From assembly GCA_947458345.1 (NCBI GenBank), contig CANHBU010000110.1, forward strand, positions 1 through 6,514: 6,514 nt of DNA, given 5' to 3'. Source of the stretch: Comamonadaceae bacterium (lineage in GTDB: Bacteria > Pseudomonadota > Gammaproteobacteria > Burkholderiales > Burkholderiaceae_C). Positions 5,815 to 6,514 of this stretch are shown piece by piece. Every line of letters begins with the position of its first letter. Position 1 is the first letter of the stretch. Made by a program: the position numbers and the translations under genes. The notes under the pieces were generated by a model that was given only the letters and a program-made list of their open reading frames with translations, had not been told where the DNA came from and searched no databases.

Positions 5815-6514
5815 TTAGCGAATCGCCGGGGCGCTGCGCAGTGCCGCTTTCATAGCGCCTTCGCCAAGCGCTGCACCAAAACGCTTGACCAGGCGTTCGG
5901 CCACGTTTTCGCGGCGCGTGTAGTCGCTGATGTCTTCGGTCTTGACGACCTCGCGTGCAACAAATTCAAGCGAACCGAACTGGTCTGCCAGCCCCAGCGA
6001 AACCGCTTGCTGACCGCTCCAGAACAAGCCGCTGAACATCTCCGGCGTTTCCTTGAGCCGGTCACCACGGCCGTTTTTCACCACCGTGATGAACTGCTGG
6101 TGAATCTGATTGAGCATGGTCTGCGCATAAGCGCGCTGGCGCTCACTCTGGTTGCTAAAAGGATCGAGAAAACCCTTGTTGTCACCCGCGGTCAGCAAGC
6201 GACGCTCCACGCCGAGCTTGTCCATCAGGCCGGTGAAACCAAAGCCATCCATCAGCACGCCGATGCTGCCCACAATGCTGGCCTTGTCCACGTAAATCTC
6301 GTCGGCCGCCACGGCGATGTAATAAGCAGCCGATGCACAGGTTTCTTCAACCACGGCGTACACCGGCTTCTTGTGCTTGGCTTTGAGACGCAGGATTTCG
6401 TCATTCATCATGCCGGCCTGCACCGGGCTGCCGCCAGGGGAGTTGATCAGCAACACCACCGCGCGCGCAGCCTCGTCCTCGAAGGCGGCACGCAAGGAGG
6501 TGTTGACCGCCTCG
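5815..6514 (-). CDS. sppA: S49 family signal peptide peptidase SppA-like, C-terminal 232 residues (cut by window edge)
   Basis: This is a serine protease of the SppA family, normally membrane-anchored and cleaving leftover signal peptides. The frame runs open to the right edge. The apparent TTG start at 6495 is internal, since the six codons upstream (EAVNTS) continue the family alignment. The visible part has INSPGGSPVQAG just after the start and EETCASAAYYIA with the nucleophile Ser encoded at 6333-6331. KASIVGSIGV follows, then the expected base Lys in GDNKGFLDPF, encoded at 6177-6175. Both catalytic residues fall in one domain, as in the short (about 36 kDa) SppA type and Bacillus SppA, unlike the long E. 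coli SppA. The membrane anchor expected at the N-terminus lies outside the window. It ends SAPAIR at a TAA (5817-5815). No terminator is visible in the 12-bp convergent gap. Confidence 0.9.
   Translation of the reverse strand, partial: EAVNTSLRAAFEDEAARAVVLLINSPGGSPVQAGMMNDEILRLKAKHKKPVYAVVEETCASAAYYIAVAADEIYVDKASIVGSIGVLMDGFGFTGLMDKLGVERRLLTAGDNKGFLDPFSNQSERQRAYAQTMLNQIHQQFITVVKNGRGDRLKETPEMFSGLFWSGQQAVSLGLADQFGSLEFVAREVVKTEDISDYTRRENVAERLVKRFGAALGEGAMKAALRSAPAIR

Overview
The window is a stretch of GC-rich bacterial chromosome carrying a conserved housekeeping cluster for fatty acid and phospholipid synthesis. Gene order (S49 peptidase, tetrapyrrole-methylase-family protein, maf/yceF, yceD, rpmF, plsX, fabH, fabD, fabG), protein similarity to the E. 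coli yceF-yceD-rpmF-plsX-fabH-fabD-fabG block, and the base composition together suggest a betaproteobacterium, most likely Burkholderiales (Comamonadaceae-like). The genus cannot be fixed from this window. Comparisons to E. coli proteins are from memory, not from a search.

Layout. On the minus strand, from position 4398 down to 1, lie yceD, rpmF, plsX, fabH, fabD and the 5' part of fabG (cut by the left edge). Divergently, on the plus strand, lie maf (4425-5024) and a methyltransferase-family gene (5035-5802). These converge on the 3' part of an S49 signal-peptide-peptidase-like gene (5815-6514, minus, cut by the right edge).

How the genes work together. PlsX makes acyl-phosphate from acyl-ACP for phospholipid synthesis. 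FabD loads malonate onto ACP, FabH starts chains from acetyl-CoA and malonyl-ACP, and FabG reduces the beta-ketoacyl-ACP in each cycle. RpmF (ribosomal protein L32) and YceD (linked to 23S rRNA and the large subunit) tie ribosome assembly to membrane synthesis by shared transcription. Maf is a nucleotide pyrophosphatase of the house-cleaning type.

Regulation visible in the sequence. The only gap above 300 bp (3569-3876, between yceD and rpmF) holds a good sigma-70-type promoter (TATAAT at 3770-3765, minus), an interrupted palindrome just upstream of its -35, and a predicted leader of about 190 nt with inverted and direct repeats ending in a strong rpmF ribosome binding site. A 10-bp stem hairpin with a U-rich tail sits between rpmF and plsX and looks like an attenuator or partial terminator. 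A block of about 300 bp inside plsX has much lower GC and different codon choice from its surroundings. I see no mobile element, CRISPR array, tRNA or rRNA, and no obviously new multi-gene system. The items of interest are regulatory and compositional.
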